This document shows positions 37,922 through 48,518 of a stretch of DNA of 64,000 nt, piece after piece (the stretch's first letter is position 1; the number at the start of each line of letters is the position of its first letter). Where the stretch lies: NCBI RefSeq assembly GCF_001310815.1, contig NZ_BAZK01000003.1, positions 1 to 64,000 on the forward strand, in the 5' to 3' direction. The notes under the pieces were generated by a model. That model searched no databases and was not told the DNA's origin. It worked only from the letters and a program-made list of their open reading frames with translations. The position numbers were made by a program, and so were the translations under genes. The DNA comes from Pseudovibrio denitrificans JCM 12308. Its GTDB lineage: Bacteria > Pseudomonadota > Alphaproteobacteria > Rhizobiales > Stappiaceae.

Positions 37922-39791
37922 TGAAGCTAAGCCATATCAATAGACGCAGCTTCCTGCAGTTCAGTGCAGCCACAGCAGCAGCCTTCCTCGTTCCGGGGGG
38001 CGCGTTACCTGTGCAGGCTGGCACTTGGAGCCATGGTCTGTCCGTCTTTGGTGATCTGAAATATCCAGCCGACTTCACGTCATTTGACTACGTCAACCCA
38101 GAAGCACCTGTTGGTGGCAAGATCGCCATGACGGCTCCAAGCTGGGGCTATAATCAGAACCCGCAGACTTTCAACACGTTCAACACCTTCATCCTCAAAG
38201 GAGATGCTCCACCACGCATGGAGCGCTGCTTCGACAGTCTGATGATCCGCGCCTATGATGAGCCGGATGCGGTGTACGGTCTGGTTGCTGAAAGCGCGAT
38301 GGTGTCAGAAGACGGCAACTTCGTCACCTTCAAGATCCGGCCGGAAGCCCGCTTCCATGATGGTTCGGTACTCAATGCTGAAGATGTGGTCTTCAGCCTG
38401 ATGACCCTGAAGGAGAAGGGCCATCCGATCATAAGTCAGTCCATCAAGGAGATGGTTTCTGCAACTGCACCGGATGAACACACTGTCACTGTAGCCTTTT
38501 CGGGCAATCACAGCAGGCAACTTCCCCTTTTGATAGCAACTCTCCCTATTTTCTCGAAGAACTACTACACCCGCTACAACTTTGAGGCCTCAACGCTGAC
38601 ACCGCCATTGTCTTCCGGGCCGTACATGGTGGGTCGCTACGAGATTGGTCGTTATATCGAATACAAGAAGGTCGAGAACTACTGGGCAAAAGATCTCCCG
38701 GTGACAAAGGGTCACCACAATTTCGAGATCATTCGCCTCGATTTCTTCCGTGATCGTCAGGCAACTTTCGAGGCCTTCAAAAAGGGGCGATTGACCTTCC
38801 ACGAGGAGTTCTCCTCCAAAACATGGGCAACTGAATACAATTTCCCGGCGCTTACAGAAGGACGCGTTGTAAAGAAGGAGTTCGCTATCCGCCTCCCATC
38901 CGGAGCGCAGGTTGGTTCCTGAATACGCGGAAAGAGAAGTTTGCTAACCCGAAGGTTCGTGAGGCACTGGGCTACGCGTTCGACTTTGAATGGTCTAACT
39001 CAGCCTTGTTCTATGATCTTTACACCAGAACACAGTCTTTCTTCGAAAACTCTGAGATGAAAGCAGTTGGTCAGCCAAGTGAAGCAGAGTTGGCCTTGCT
39101 GGAGCCTTTCAAGAAGGACTTGCCGCCAGAGGTCTTCGGTGAGGCGATCACCCAGCCGATTTCTAACGGTTCCGGTCAGGATCGCAAACTTCTCAGAGAA
39201 GCATCTCTCCTACTGAAGGAAGCTGGTTACTACAGGCGTGGCGAGCAACTGGTTGGCCCTGATGGAAAACAGTTGGTAATGGAGTTTCTCTCCAACTCGC
39301 CTGCTTTCGAACGAATTGTACTGCCATACGTCAAGAATCTCAGACTGTTAGGCATTGAAGCAAGCTTCCGGGTTGTCGATCCAGCACAATTCCAGAAGCG
39401 TGTAGATGATTTTGATTATGACATTGTTGGGCACCGTTTCGCGTTGACGCCAACGCTTGGACCAAGCATCCGCAATTTCTGGACATCATCAGCTGCTGAA
39501 ACCTTCGGATCTTACAATCTGTCAGGCATCAAAGTGCCAGCGGTCGATGATCTGGTGGAAAAAGCACTTAATGCGTCGTCACGTGAGGAAATGATAACCG
39601 CTGCCAGAGCATTGGATAGAGTTCTGCGAGCAGGCTTCTATTGGGTGCCTCAGTGGTTCAAAGCCTTCCACACGGTCGCTGTCTGGGACATGTTCGGCAT
39701 TCCGAATGACATGCCTGCCTACGACTTCCCCGTTGAAACAACGTGGTGGGTAGACTCGGAAAAAGCCGCTCGCATCGGCAAGGAAAGTTAG
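37921..39791 (+). CDS. yejA: Peptide ABC transporter substrate-binding protein (second YejA, Tat signal), one frame break
   Basis: A second SBP_bac_5 protein of about 624 residues, similar to the first. Its N-terminus carries a twin-arginine signal, NRRSFLQFSAATAAAF, unlike the Sec signal of its neighbour, so it should be exported folded. AGGAGG lies eight bases before ATG 37921. One G is missing near 38911; restoring it reads PSGAQGWFLNTRKEKFANPKV and gives a full-length protein. Two binding proteins with one transporter suggest two peptide classes or a heterogeneous supply. The split halves should not be read as separate proteins. Confidence 0.85.
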
Positions 39792-39806
39792 GGACAAAAG
39801 AAGCCC

Positions 39807-40916
39807 ATGGGCGCCTATATTCTGCGTAGATTGCTTTTGATGATCCCGACCCTCATCGGCATCATGGCGATTAACTTTGTCATTATCCAGTTTGCACCGG
39901 GTGGACCAATTGAACAGGTCATCGCGCAGTTGCAAGGGGATAGTGTATCAGCAACCAGCCGCATCTCAGGTGGTGGCAGTGATTTTGGTAGCTCGGCTGC
40001 CGCCAATCAGGGCAGCGGAGACAGCGCAGGATCGAAGTATCGTGGTGCTCAGGGGCTTGATCCTGAGTTCATCAAAGAGCTAGAAGCCCAGTTTGGTTTT
40101 GACAAACCACCGCTGGAACGTTTTGGCCGGATGATTTTGGATTACGCCACCTTCAACTTCGGTGAGAGCTACTTCCGCGATATTGCCGTTGTCGATCTGA
40201 TCGTTGAAAAGCTCCCGGTTTCTATCTCGCTTGGTCTCTGGATGACACTGATTTCCTATGGGATCTCCATCCCGCTGGGCATCCGTAAAGCGGTCAAGGA
40301 TGGCACCTCGTTTGATGTCTGGACCTCCAGCATCATCATTGTCGGTTATGCAATTCCGGGCTTCCTCTTCGCTATCATGCTGATCGTTTTGTTCGCAGGT
40401 GGTTCGTTCTGGGACTTCTTCCCGCTCAGGGGCCTCACCTCGGAAGGCTGGAGCGATATGTCGTGGCCGGAACGTATCCTCGATTACTTCTGGCATCTGG
40501 TGCTGCCGCTGACAGCAATGGCGCTCTCAGCCTTCGCAACAACAACGCTTTTGACCAAGAACTCCTTCCTGGATGAAATCAGAAAGCAGTATGTGCAAAC
40601 CGCCCGCGCTAAAGGGCTGACAGAGCGTCAGGTTCTGTACGGTCATGTGTTCCGAAACGCCATGCTCATCGTTGTTGCTGGCTTCCCAGGCGCATTCATC
40701 TCAGCATTCTTTGCAGGCTCACTCCTCATCGAGACCATTTTCTCGCTGGATGGTCTTGGCTTGCTGGGCTTTGAATCTGCGCTCAATCGTGACTACGCAG
40801 TCATGTTTGCTACGCTCTATATCTTCTCGTTAATGGGCCTGATTGTGAATTTGGTTTCAGATCTCACCTACACGTGGATTGATCCCCGGATCGATTTTGA
40901 AAGCCGGGAGGTGTGA
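39807..40916 (+). CDS. yejB: Microcin C/peptide ABC transporter permease YejB
   Basis: A 369-residue inner-membrane permease of the BPD_transp_1 family. The first helix (YILRRLLLMIPTLIGIMAIN) is followed by a long periplasmic loop with a Ser/Gly-rich insert (residues about 52-80), as in YejB proteins, and five further helices. The EAA-type coupling loop is around QTARAKGLTERQVLYGHVFRN, given as about residues 263-283. It follows yejA2 by 15 bases and precedes yejE by six. Confidence 0.92.
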   Translation: MGAYILRRLLLMIPTLIGIMAINFVIIQFAPGGPIEQVIAQLQGDSVSATSRISGGGSDFGSSAAANQGSGDSAGSKYRGAQGLDPEFIKELEAQFGFDKPPLERFGRMILDYATFNFGESYFRDIAVVDLIVEKLPVSISLGLWMTLISYGISIPLGIRKAVKDGTSFDVWTSSIIIVGYAIPGFLFAIMLIVLFAGGSFWDFFPLRGLTSEGWSDMSWPERILDYFWHLVLPLTAMALSAFATTTLLTKNSFLDEIRKQYVQTARAKGLTERQVLYGHVFRNAMLIVVAGFPGAFISAFFAGSLLIETIFSLDGLGLLGFESALNRDYAVMFATLYIFSLMGLIVNLVSDLTYTWIDPRIDFESREV

Positions 40917-40922
40917 CGAGCT

Positions 40923-42107
40923 ATGGACACGCAACTCGAAAAACGCCTTCAGGATCAGGGCTACGAAACAATCAATCCGCTGCCAGAGCAGACACAGCCG
41001 CCTGAAAAGCGGCAAAAGCTGTCTCCGCTCAATCAGCGGCGCCTGCAAAATTTCAAAGCCAACAAGCGTGGATACTGGTCCCTCTGGATCTTTCTCGTCC
41101 TGTTTGTGCTAACGCTCTGTGCTGAGTTCATAACGAATGATCGTCCGCTTCTGGTCTCCTATAAAGGCGAGCTGCTGTCTCCGATCTTCGTGGACTACCC
41201 GGAAGAGAAGTTCGGCGGCTTCCTAGCAACCACTGACTACCGCGATCCGTTTATTCAGGAAGAGATCGAAGCCAATGGCTGGATGGTCTGGCCGCCAATC
41301 CGCTACTCCTATCAAACAGTGAACAACGAGATCCCCGTTCCAGCACCAGCTCCTCCAAGCTGGATGATGGATAAGGAACAGCGCTGTGAGCGCTATCCGG
41401 ATGGCGTGAGCGATCCAAACTGCACCATCGGCAACTGGAACTGGCTCGGCACAGATGATCAGGGCCGCGATGTGCTCGCTCGTCTCGTCTACGGTTTCCG
41501 CATCTCCGTGCTCTTTGGTCTGGCTCTTACATTGGCCTCTTCTGTTATCGGCATCGGCGCTGGTGCAGTGCAGGGCTTCTACGGTGGTTGGGTTGACCTT
41601 GGCTTCCAGCGTTTCATTGAAATCTGGACCGCAATGCCGACGCTCTACCTCATTCTGATCATATCCTCGGTATTGACGCCGGGCTTCTGGATCCTGTTCT
41701 CAATCCTGCTCGCATTCTCATGGGTCGCGTTGGTCGGCGTCGTCCGTGCAGAGTTCCTGCGAGGACGAAACTTTGAGTACATCTCCGCAGCACGTGCGCT
41801 GGGCGTCTCCAACGGCACAATCATGCGCCGTCACTTGCTGCCAAATGCGATGGTGGCAACGCTCACCTTCATGCCGTTCATCCTGAATGGCTCCATTTCC
41901 ACGCTGACTGCGCTAGACTTCCTTGGCTTCGGTCTGCCTCCGGGATCAGCCTCACTGGGTGAACTGCTCAAGCAAGGCAAGAACAACCTTCAGGCACCAT
42001 GGCTTGGCATGACAGGCTTCTTTGTTCTGTCCATCATGCTCAGCCTGCTGATCTTCATTGGTGAAGCCGTCCGCGACGCCTTTGATCCACGCAAAACGAT
42101 GAACTGA
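40923..42107 (+). CDS. yejE: Microcin C/peptide ABC transporter permease YejE
   Basis: A 394-residue partner permease. A cytoplasmic N-terminus of about 50 residues, with a basic KANKRGYWSLWIFL segment leading into helix 1, is followed by a large periplasmic loop (about 75-175) and the BPD_transp_1 domain from GTDDQGRDVLARLVYG. The EAA loop is SAARALGVSNGTIMRRHLLPN. Family length and loop pattern fit YejE rather than DppC. It forms the channel with YejB. Confidence 0.92.
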   Translation: MDTQLEKRLQDQGYETINPLPEQTQPPEKRQKLSPLNQRRLQNFKANKRGYWSLWIFLVLFVLTLCAEFITNDRPLLVSYKGELLSPIFVDYPEEKFGGFLATTDYRDPFIQEEIEANGWMVWPPIRYSYQTVNNEIPVPAPAPPSWMMDKEQRCERYPDGVSDPNCTIGNWNWLGTDDQGRDVLARLVYGFRISVLFGLALTLASSVIGIGAGAVQGFYGGWVDLGFQRFIEIWTAMPTLYLILIISSVLTPGFWILFSILLAFSWVALVGVVRAEFLRGRNFEYISAARALGVSNGTIMRRHLLPNAMVATLTFMPFILNGSISTLTALDFLGFGLPPGSASLGELLKQGKNNLQAPWLGMTGFFVLSIMLSLLIFIGEAVRDAFDPRKTMN

Positions 42108-42124
42108 AGAAGGGAGGATCGCAT

Positions 42125-43759
42125 ATGACTGATAATCAAACGCTCCTCTCTGTTGAGGATCTGTCCATCGCCTTCCATCAGGGCGAGAAAACAAACCTCG
42201 CCGTTGATCAGATCTCTTTTGAGATCAAGAAAGGCGAGACCGTCGCGCTGGTGGGCGAGAGTGGCTCAGGCAAATCCGTGTCCGCTTTGTCTGTGCTTAA
42301 GCTTCTGCCATATCCAGCTGCCAGCCATCCAACGGGCAAGATTGTCTATCAGGGTGAAGACCTGATTGCAGCGTCCGAAAGCGAAATGCGCCATGTACGC
42401 GGCAACAAGATCTCCATGATCTTTCAGGAGCCAATGAGCTCTCTGAACCCGCTACACACCATTGAGCAGCAGATCGCGGAGATCCTGAAGATCCACCGTG
42501 GTCTGGGCGATACAAACGCAAGAAAACGCGTTCTGGAGCTCCTGCATCAGGTTGGCATACCGAACCCGGAAGAGCGCCTGAAGTCCTACCCGCACCAGCT
42601 CTCTGGCGGTCAACGCCAGCGTGTCATGATCGCCATGGCACTGGCAAACGAGCCTGACTTGCTGATTGCGGATGAACCGACAACTGCACTTGATGTGACG
42701 GTTCAGGCGCAAATTCTGCAGCTGCTGAAGGATCTACAGAAGAGCACCGGCATGGCCATGCTTTTTATCACGCATGACCTTGGCATCGTGCGACGGATCT
42801 CAGATCGCGTCTGCGTGATGACGCAAGGCAAGATCGTAGAGCAGGGCAACACCGAAGATATCTTCGAGACTCCTAAACACGAGTACACTCAACACCTGCT
42901 GGCTGCTGAACCAAAGGGCCATCCACCTGCTGGCGATACCAGCCAGCCGATTATTGTCGAAGCGAGAGATCTGAAGGTCTGGTTCCCGGTCAAACGTGGC
43001 TTCCTACGTAAAACTGTCAGCCACATCAAAGCTGTCGACGGCATCGACGTGACTGTGCGTGCCGGGCAGACACTTGGCATTGTGGGGGAAAGTGGATCGG
43101 GTAAAACCACGCTCGGTCTCGCGATCCTGCGCATGATCTCTTCAAATGGTCGCATCAGCTTCAACGGCTCGGATATTCAGGAACATTCCTGGAAGCAAAT
43201 GCGCCCGCTTCGCCGAGACATGCAGATCGTGTTCCAGGATCCGTTTGGCTCCCTGTCGCCAAGAATGTCAGTCTCTGAGATTGTTGGTGAAGGCCTCAAG
43301 ATCCATATGCCGGATCTTTCTGCAAAAGAACGCGAAGCCAAGGTCGCCGCGGCATTGGAAGAGGTGGGACTGGATGCTGCCACTCGTTTCCGTTACCCGC
43401 ACGAGTTTTCCGGCGGTCAGCGCCAACGTATCTCCATCGCACGCGCTATGGTGCTGGAACCAAAGTTCGTAATGCTGGACGAGCCAACCTCAGCGCTAGA
43501 CATGAGCGTACAGGCACAGGTGGTTGACCTGCTTCGTGACCTTCAGAAAGCGCACGGTCTGGCCTATCTGTTCATCTCGCACGACCTCAAGGTGGTTCGT
43601 GCGCTCGCCAACGATGTGGTGGTTATGCAGCATGGCAAGGTGATGGAGGCAGGCACGTCAGATGAAGTCTTCGACAACCCGCAGACAGATTACACCAAGG
43701 CCCTTATGGCAGCAGCGTTCCGTATGGAAGCCATCGAAGGCGGCGTGATCAGCACGTAA
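42125..43759 (+). CDS. yejF: Microcin C/peptide ABC transporter ATP-binding protein YejF
   Basis: A 544-residue protein with two fused ABC ATPase domains. Domain 1: Walker A GESGSGKS (about residues 40-47), signature [11 protein letters not shown], Walker [13 protein letters not shown]. Domain 2: GESGSGKT (about 321-328), signature [11 protein letters not shown], Walker [12 protein letters not shown]. Both sites look catalytic. It drives the YejBE channel and ends the operon, which closes with a strong terminator. Confidence 0.94.
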   Translation: MTDNQTLLSVEDLSIAFHQGEKTNLAVDQISFEIKKGETVALVGESGSGKSVSALSVLKLLPYPAASHPTGKIVYQGEDLIAASESEMRHVRGNKISMIFQEPMSSLNPLHTIEQQIAEILKIHRGLGDTNARKRVLELLHQVGIPNPEERLKSYPHQLSGGQRQRVMIAMALANEPDLLIADEPTTALDVTVQAQILQLLKDLQKSTGMAMLFITHDLGIVRRISDRVCVMTQGKIVEQGNTEDIFETPKHEYTQHLLAAEPKGHPPAGDTSQPIIVEARDLKVWFPVKRGFLRKTVSHIKAVDGIDVTVRAGQTLGIVGESGSGKTTLGLAILRMISSNGRISFNGSDIQEHSWKQMRPLRRDMQIVFQDPFGSLSPRMSVSEIVGEGLKIHMPDLSAKEREAKVAAALEEVGLDAATRFRYPHEFSGGQRQRISIARAMVLEPKFVMLDEPTSALDMSVQAQVVDLLRDLQKAHGLAYLFISHDLKVVRALANDVVVMQHGKVMEAGTSDEVFDNPQTDYTKALMAAAFRMEAIEGGVIST

Positions 43760-43785
43760 GTTGCGGGCTTAGAACGCAGAACAAG

Positions 43786-43817
43786 AAACCATGGCCGAGA
43801 GCTCGGCCATGGTTTTT
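43786..43817 (+). terminator. Intrinsic terminator of the yej operon
   Basis: AAACCATGGCCGA/TCGGCCATGGTTT, a perfect 13-bp stem with a four-base loop, ending in five T residues. Confidence 0.9.
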
Positions 43818-43855
43818 CGGATAGAATGCTTAGAAGCGGAACCTACAACGTATCG

Positions 43856-43892
43856 CCGAAAAGTGGGAACCGGTTTTCGGATAAAGATACGC
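43856..43892. repeat. Short intergenic repeat, copy 2
   Basis: CCGAAAAGTGGGAACCGG followed by TTTTCGGATAAAG and a CGC. It is the best-preserved copy of the family also found at 21051 and 23464. Confidence 0.75.
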
Positions 43893-43903
43893 AAATACAA
43901 TAA

Positions 43904-43947
43904 TTAAAGCAGCTCCAGCGCTTCAGCTTAAATGCGAACTGCTTTAA
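43904..43947. repeat. Inverted repeat next to repeat copy 2
   Basis: TTAAAGCAG and CTGCTTTAA are perfect 9-bp arms 26 bases apart, with GCTCCAGCGCTTCAGC between. Together with 43856-43892 it resembles the composite palindromic elements of Rhizobiales. Its right arm overlaps the stop codon of the minus-strand gene; on that strand it could help termination. Confidence 0.55.
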
Positions 43948-44276
43948 GTTCCAACGACAATATCTTTGCCAACCTTAAGCGTAACCTTGCCACTCGCTTC
44001 CATCAGCTGAATAGGTGTACGCTTAGCGGCTTCTTTGAGCGCTTTTGTAAAGCCGCCATCGCCCTTCAGAGACTCGGCCTTGAAGTTTTTGATCTTGGAG
44101 TCGTTGTTCACTTCATCCAGAAACTTGGTCTCGGCACGCTTCTTCTTCTGGTTCAGCTCTTTCATGAAAGCGTCTTCGGTCTTTTCGTCAACCTTGGCTT
44201 TCTTCAGCGCAGCTTTGATTTTGCTGGTTTCTTTGTAGACCTGATCGATATCATCGAACTTCATTAGCACGGCCAT
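43944..44276 (-). CDS. Hypothetical protein, 110 residues, Lys-rich and helical
   Basis: The family is not recognised. It begins MAVLMKFDDIDQVYKE and is rich in Lys, Glu and Ala through residue 70 (SKIKAALKKAKVDEKTEDAF), which predicts long amphipathic helices; it ends in a short beta-like GKVTLKVGKDIVVGT. No signal or membrane segment. GGGAG six bases before ATG 44276 supports this start over ATG 44309. A small nucleic-acid-binding or structural role is possible but not supported by a motif. Confidence 0.6.
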   Translation of the reverse strand: MAVLMKFDDIDQVYKETSKIKAALKKAKVDEKTEDAFMKELNQKKKRAETKFLDEVNNDSKIKNFKAESLKGDGGFTKALKEAAKRTPIQLMEASGKVTLKVGKDIVVGT

Positions 44277-44404
44277 CAGGATCTCCCTCTTGTTGTTTTC
44301 TTGGATCAACGGCCAGTATCACGCTAGGGACACTACTTGCGCATTCTTACCATAGAGTAACAAAAGGGAGTGGAGGTTGAAGCATCTGCCTCGACAGTTG
44401 GCAG

Positions 44405-44866
44405 CTACATCCAGCGGCGAACGCGTGCTTTGTAAGCCAGATACTCACTGCCGAAGTTCTCCTCCAAAATGGCTTCTTCCGGCTTGATCTGAAAGGCTGT
44501 GATGTAAACTGCAAACCCCAGAGCAACCGGAATAGCAAACAGGTTGCCTTGAAAGACCGCCCAGCCCAGCAGAATGAACTGCAGGCCCAGATACATCGGG
44601 TTCCGGGTTTTGGAGTAAATCCCATCAGAAACGATGGCACTTGCATTTTCTGGATGAGAAGGACTGGTTGTCGTCCGGGCCCTTCGAAATTCGGAGAGGC
44701 CGGTCGCGCCAAAATAGCCACCAGCTCCAATACCAATCACGAGAAAGGCTGTCTCTGCACCGTGCAGATTGATGTCTCCGGGTAGAAGCAGAGCAACCAG
44801 CCAGATAAGAACCGCAAAGCCAGCAAAAACCATAACCGGCGGGAACCTGAGTTTTAGATTATCCAT
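44405..44866 (-). CDS. Isoprenylcysteine methyltransferase-family membrane protein
   Basis: A 153-residue inner-membrane protein with four predicted helices and the ICMT/PEMT-like C-terminal signature: RNPMYLGLQF, then PEEAILEENFGSEYLAYKARVRRW. Such bacterial proteins bind SAM in that region and are presumed to methylate small or lipid substrates; the acceptor is unknown. It lies 43 bases downstream of the LysE-family gene on the same strand. Confidence 0.85.
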   Translation of the reverse strand: MDNLKLRFPPVMVFAGFAVLIWLVALLLPGDINLHGAETAFLVIGIGAGGYFGATGLSEFRRARTTTSPSHPENASAIVSDGIYSKTRNPMYLGLQFILLGWAVFQGNLFAIPVALGFAVYITAFQIKPEEAILEENFGSEYLAYKARVRRWM

Positions 44867-44909
44867 TGTGTTCCAATAGTTTGTCTTTTCAGAATTGCAG
44901 TTCGCTGTC

Positions 44910-45521
44910 TCAGCTCTCAGAGAGTGCCAGCTTCACACCAAGAGCGCCAAACGTAGCTGCAAAGCCCCGCTTAAGCCAAGCCATAACTTTTGGGCGGTTG
45001 ATCACATAATCGCGCGCAAGCGATGCCATGGCTCCATAAGCAATGAAGACGATAAAGGTCAGCACCATAAACACAAATGCATGAAGCAGCAGAGCGTAAG
45101 TCGCATTCTCACTGCCAGGAGAAACAAACTGAGGCAGGAACGCAAGGAAGAAAAGGGAGAGCTTTGGGTTTAATACATTGAGCAGAATGCCATCGATAGC
45201 AGTGCGATACAGGGTCCGCTCACGTTTCTCACCATTCACTTCCAATGCACCACCGCTGCGCAAAATGCTCCATGACATGTAGAGCAAGTAAGCAACGCCA
45301 AGGTACTTGAGAACCTGATAGGCAAGGGCACTGCTGTGAAAGATGGCAGCAAGGCCAACAATGCTTGCCAAGGCTGCTGGAACAATACCAAGCGTACAGC
45401 CAAAGGCAGCAGCAACACTCGGTTTCAGCCCTTTTCCGAGGCCAATAGCGATTGTGTAAAGAACGCCAGTGCCAGGCAGCAGAACAACAATGAGGGAAGT
45501 CAGAAGGTACTCAAGTGTCAT
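44910..45521 (-). CDS. LysE/RhtB-family amino-acid exporter
   Basis: A 203-residue inner-membrane protein with six helices. The N-terminal motif LLPGTGVLYTIAIGLGKGLK corresponds to the family's P-G-P region, though the usual Pro is replaced by Thr (PGTG). NVLNPKLSLFFLAFLPQFV is the second conserved block. It exports an amino acid or homoserine lactone-like compound; specificity cannot be read. A second member is at 52134. Confidence 0.85.
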   Translation of the reverse strand: MTLEYLLTSLIVVLLPGTGVLYTIAIGLGKGLKPSVAAAFGCTLGIVPAALASIVGLAAIFHSSALAYQVLKYLGVAYLLYMSWSILRSGGALEVNGEKRERTLYRTAIDGILLNVLNPKLSLFFLAFLPQFVSPGSENATYALLLHAFVFMVLTFIVFIAYGAMASLARDYVINRPKVMAWLKRGFAATFGALGVKLALSES

Positions 45522-45667
45522 AGGAAGGCTCGTAAATCGATAGGGGAGGCAATGAAGCTGCCAGTCTACCCGATAGTGCGAGCCTGTCCATTGAACTCAG
45601 TGAAATTTGTAGAAAACAGATAGGAGCGGAAAGGCAACCTGTGCCTCTCCAAATCTTTTTTGCTGAC

Positions 45668-47221
45668 TTAGTTCAGCTCGTCGTCTTTACCAGCAATCGC
45701 CGCAGCAAAGTCTTTTGCAGAGAATGGCTCAAGGTCATCCACGCCTTCACCGACACCGATGAAGTGCACTGGCAGGCCATACTTGCGGGCAATAGCCACC
45801 AGAATGCCGCCGCGCGCTGTACCGTCCAGCTTGGTCATCACCAAGCCAGTTACGCCCGCAACCTTACCGAAGATCTCAACCTGAGATAGGGCATTCTGGC
45901 CGGTAGTAGCATCGAGGGTCAGCAGAGTGGTATGCGGCGCATCAGGAACACGCTTTCGGATCACGCGGATGATCTTCTCAAGCTCGTCCATCAGTTCAGC
46001 TTTGTTCTGCAAACGGCCAGCAGTATCGATCAACAATACGTCTGTGCCGTTGCTGAGAGCCGCATCAACAGCATCATAAGCAAGCCCAGCAGCGTCTGCG
46101 CCGGTATCACGAGCAACAACTTCAGCACCTGTGCGTTGACCCCAAACCTTCAGCTGCTCAACGGCTGCCGCGCGGAAAGTATCGCCAGCTGCAAGCATAA
46201 CCTTCTTGCCCTGCTCATGAAGCAGAGAAGACAGCTTACCGATTGTGGTGGTTTTACCCGTGCCGTTCACACCCACCATCAGTACGATGTGTGGCTTGTG
46301 GCCGCTATTGAGATCCAGTGGCTTGGCAACAGGCTCAAGAACGCTTTCAATCTCGTCAGCAAGAATAGCCCGAACTTCTTCGCCTGAAATTTCCTTGTCA
46401 TAACGCCCGTCGGAAACGCGATCCGTAATCGCGATTGCAGTATCGATGCCAAGGTCTGCCTGAATAAGAATGTCTTCCAGCTCTTCAAGCGTATCAGCGT
46501 CCAGCTTGCGCTTGGTGAAGATGGAGCTGATGCCCTCTGTCAGAGCATTTGAGGAACGGGAAAGCCCAGCTTTAAGACGCTGGAACCAGCTTTTCTTTAC
46601 TGGAAGATCTTTGCCAGTTTCCTCAGTTCCCGGAGCTTCTCCAGTCTCTTCAGCCGCTCGGCTCTCTTCGATCTCTCGACCTTCTTCACCTGTTCCTGCG
46701 TCTCCGTGTTCCCGAACACTTTCAGAGCTTCCTGCTTCTTCAGGTCCTTCCTCTGTTCCTGATGCTTCAGTGATCTCATGTGTGAGAACCGGTCGTTCAT
46801 CGGCAGTATCCTCAGCGACGGGCGCAGCATCATTGCTGACCTTAGGGGAAAGTATATCTTGCTCGGAATGAGAGTCTGCTGAATTTTCCTCAGTCAGATC
46901 ATCGGTGTCCAGATATGCAGTCTCTTCGAGGGCTTTGGTTTCGGCCTCATCCAAATCATGAGGCTTCTCAGAAGCTTCTTCTTCAACTGCTGCTTCAGGT
47001 TCTGAAGCAAGCTCTGGATTTTCCAGATCAAGAGTTTCATCTGCGACCGCTTCAGCCGTTTCTTCAAGGCCTTTTACAGGGTCAAGCGGAACGGATTGAA
47101 CGCCTTCAAGAGACTCACGCAGCTCTGCACTATCAGGTGCTTTCTGCTCCTGCTCGCTCTGTGTTTCTTCTGAAGAACCGCCAAACAGGCGACTGAAAAA
47201 ACCGCGCTTCTTTTCGCTCAT
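45668..47221 (-). CDS. ftsY: Signal recognition particle receptor FtsY
   Basis: A 517-residue SRP receptor GTPase at the inner membrane. Residues 1-205 are a very acidic A domain with Glu/Thr/Ala-rich imperfect repeats; the N domain is 205-300; the G domain has GVNGTGKT at 317-324, LLIDTAGRLQNK, and TKLDGTARGG. The C-terminal amphipathic helix is short. Last of the dapF-mtaB-ftsY series, 30 bases after mtaB. Intact. Confidence 0.95.
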   Translation of the reverse strand: MSEKKRGFFSRLFGGSSEETQSEQEQKAPDSAELRESLEGVQSVPLDPVKGLEETAEAVADETLDLENPELASEPEAAVEEEASEKPHDLDEAETKALEETAYLDTDDLTEENSADSHSEQDILSPKVSNDAAPVAEDTADERPVLTHEITEASGTEEGPEEAGSSESVREHGDAGTGEEGREIEESRAAEETGEAPGTEETGKDLPVKKSWFQRLKAGLSRSSNALTEGISSIFTKRKLDADTLEELEDILIQADLGIDTAIAITDRVSDGRYDKEISGEEVRAILADEIESVLEPVAKPLDLNSGHKPHIVLMVGVNGTGKTTTIGKLSSLLHEQGKKVMLAAGDTFRAAAVEQLKVWGQRTGAEVVARDTGADAAGLAYDAVDAALSNGTDVLLIDTAGRLQNKAELMDELEKIIRVIRKRVPDAPHTTLLTLDATTGQNALSQVEIFGKVAGVTGLVMTKLDGTARGGILVAIARKYGLPVHFIGVGEGVDDLEPFSAKDFAAAIAGKDDELN

Positions 47222-47251
47222 GCCGGAAAGATACCTTTGAAATGTAAAAGC

Positions 47252-48518
47252 TTAAGCTGCTTTGCCAATTGGTTCTGCAATCAGATGTCTCTCGGTATGC
47301 CCTGTAATGCGTGCGGAGACAAGACTTCCGGCAATATTCGCATCCAGTTCAACCTGAGTAAATTGCTCAGTACGACCAAGCCCTTCACGCTCAATCAAAA
47401 TCTCGCGCTTCTTACCTACTTCAGCGCGCAAGTGCGCAAGCAGAGCTTCCTGTCCCTTGATCCGAAGGCGAGCAGCGCGCTCTTTGATGACCTTGCGATC
47501 AAGCTGAGGCATGCGTGCAGCAGGTGTGCCTGGTCGTGGTGAGAATGGGAACACATGCAGATGTGTCAGGCCACATTCGTCAACAATTCGCAGCGTGTTT
47601 TCAAACATCTCGTCGGTTTCGGTTGGGAAACCGGCAATGATGTCAGCACCAAACACAACATCAGGACGCATCTTGCGCACATCTTCGCAGAAGCGAATGG
47701 TGTCCTCACGGGAGTGACGGCGCTTCATGCGCTTCAGGATCATGTTATCGCCAGCCTGCAGAGAAAGGTGCAGATGTGACATCAGACGATGATCATGCGC
47801 GATCACTTCCATCAGCTCATCATCAGCTTCAATGCTGTCGATAGAGGACAGGCGCAGACGCTTGAGGTCCGGAATAAGCTTCAGGATTTTGGCGCAGAGC
47901 GTGCCCAACTTCGGCGTGCCCGGCAGGTCAGCTCCATAAGAGGTGATATCAACGCCGGTCAAAACGATTTCGCCATAACCATTATCGACAAGGCGTTTGA
48001 TCTGGTCGATCACCACACCCATCGGTACGGAACGGGAATTACCACGGCCATAAGATGATGCAGAAGGTGCAGCGGTGGTCACAGCCGTTTTGAACCTGAA
48101 CAAACGCACGGGAGCGTCCTTCCAGCCCATCAATCAGGTGGCCGGCAGTTTCGCGCACGCTCATGATGTCGTTGACGCGAACCTTCTCGGTTTCTTCAAT
48201 GCCAAACTGAGCGACACGGCCATAAGAGGCGCGCTCCAGTTTTTCGGAGTTTCCAAGAACCAGATCCACTTCGCCCATTTCAGCAAAGGTTTCTGCTTCA
48301 GTTTGTGCTGCGCATCCAGTTACGATGATGCGCGCATTTGGATTCTCACGGCGTGTTTTACGAATAGTTTGTCTTGCTTGGCGGACAGCTTCGTTGGTCA
48401 CGGCACAAGTGTTGATCAGCACAGCGTCTTTGAGGCCAGCAGCCTCCGCTTCGCTTTTCATCACTTCCGACTCATAAGCGTTCAGTCGGCAGCCGAAGGT
48501 CACAACATCAATGCTCAC
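47252..48518 (-). CDS. mtaB: tRNA t6A37 methylthiotransferase MtaB, one frame break
   Basis: A radical-SAM enzyme that makes ms2t6A37 in ANN-reading tRNAs, so it works after TsaB. N-terminal cysteines are in TFGCRLNAYE, LINTCAVT and VTGCAAQ; the radical-SAM motif is CDHRCTFC. The frame breaks at about 48054, where two C residues are missing: restoring CC reads CIIPYGRGNSRSVPMG and continues through VLTGVDITSYG to a TRAM-like end. The total is about 422 residues, normal. GTG 48518 overlaps the dapF stop by four bases. Confidence 0.9.
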
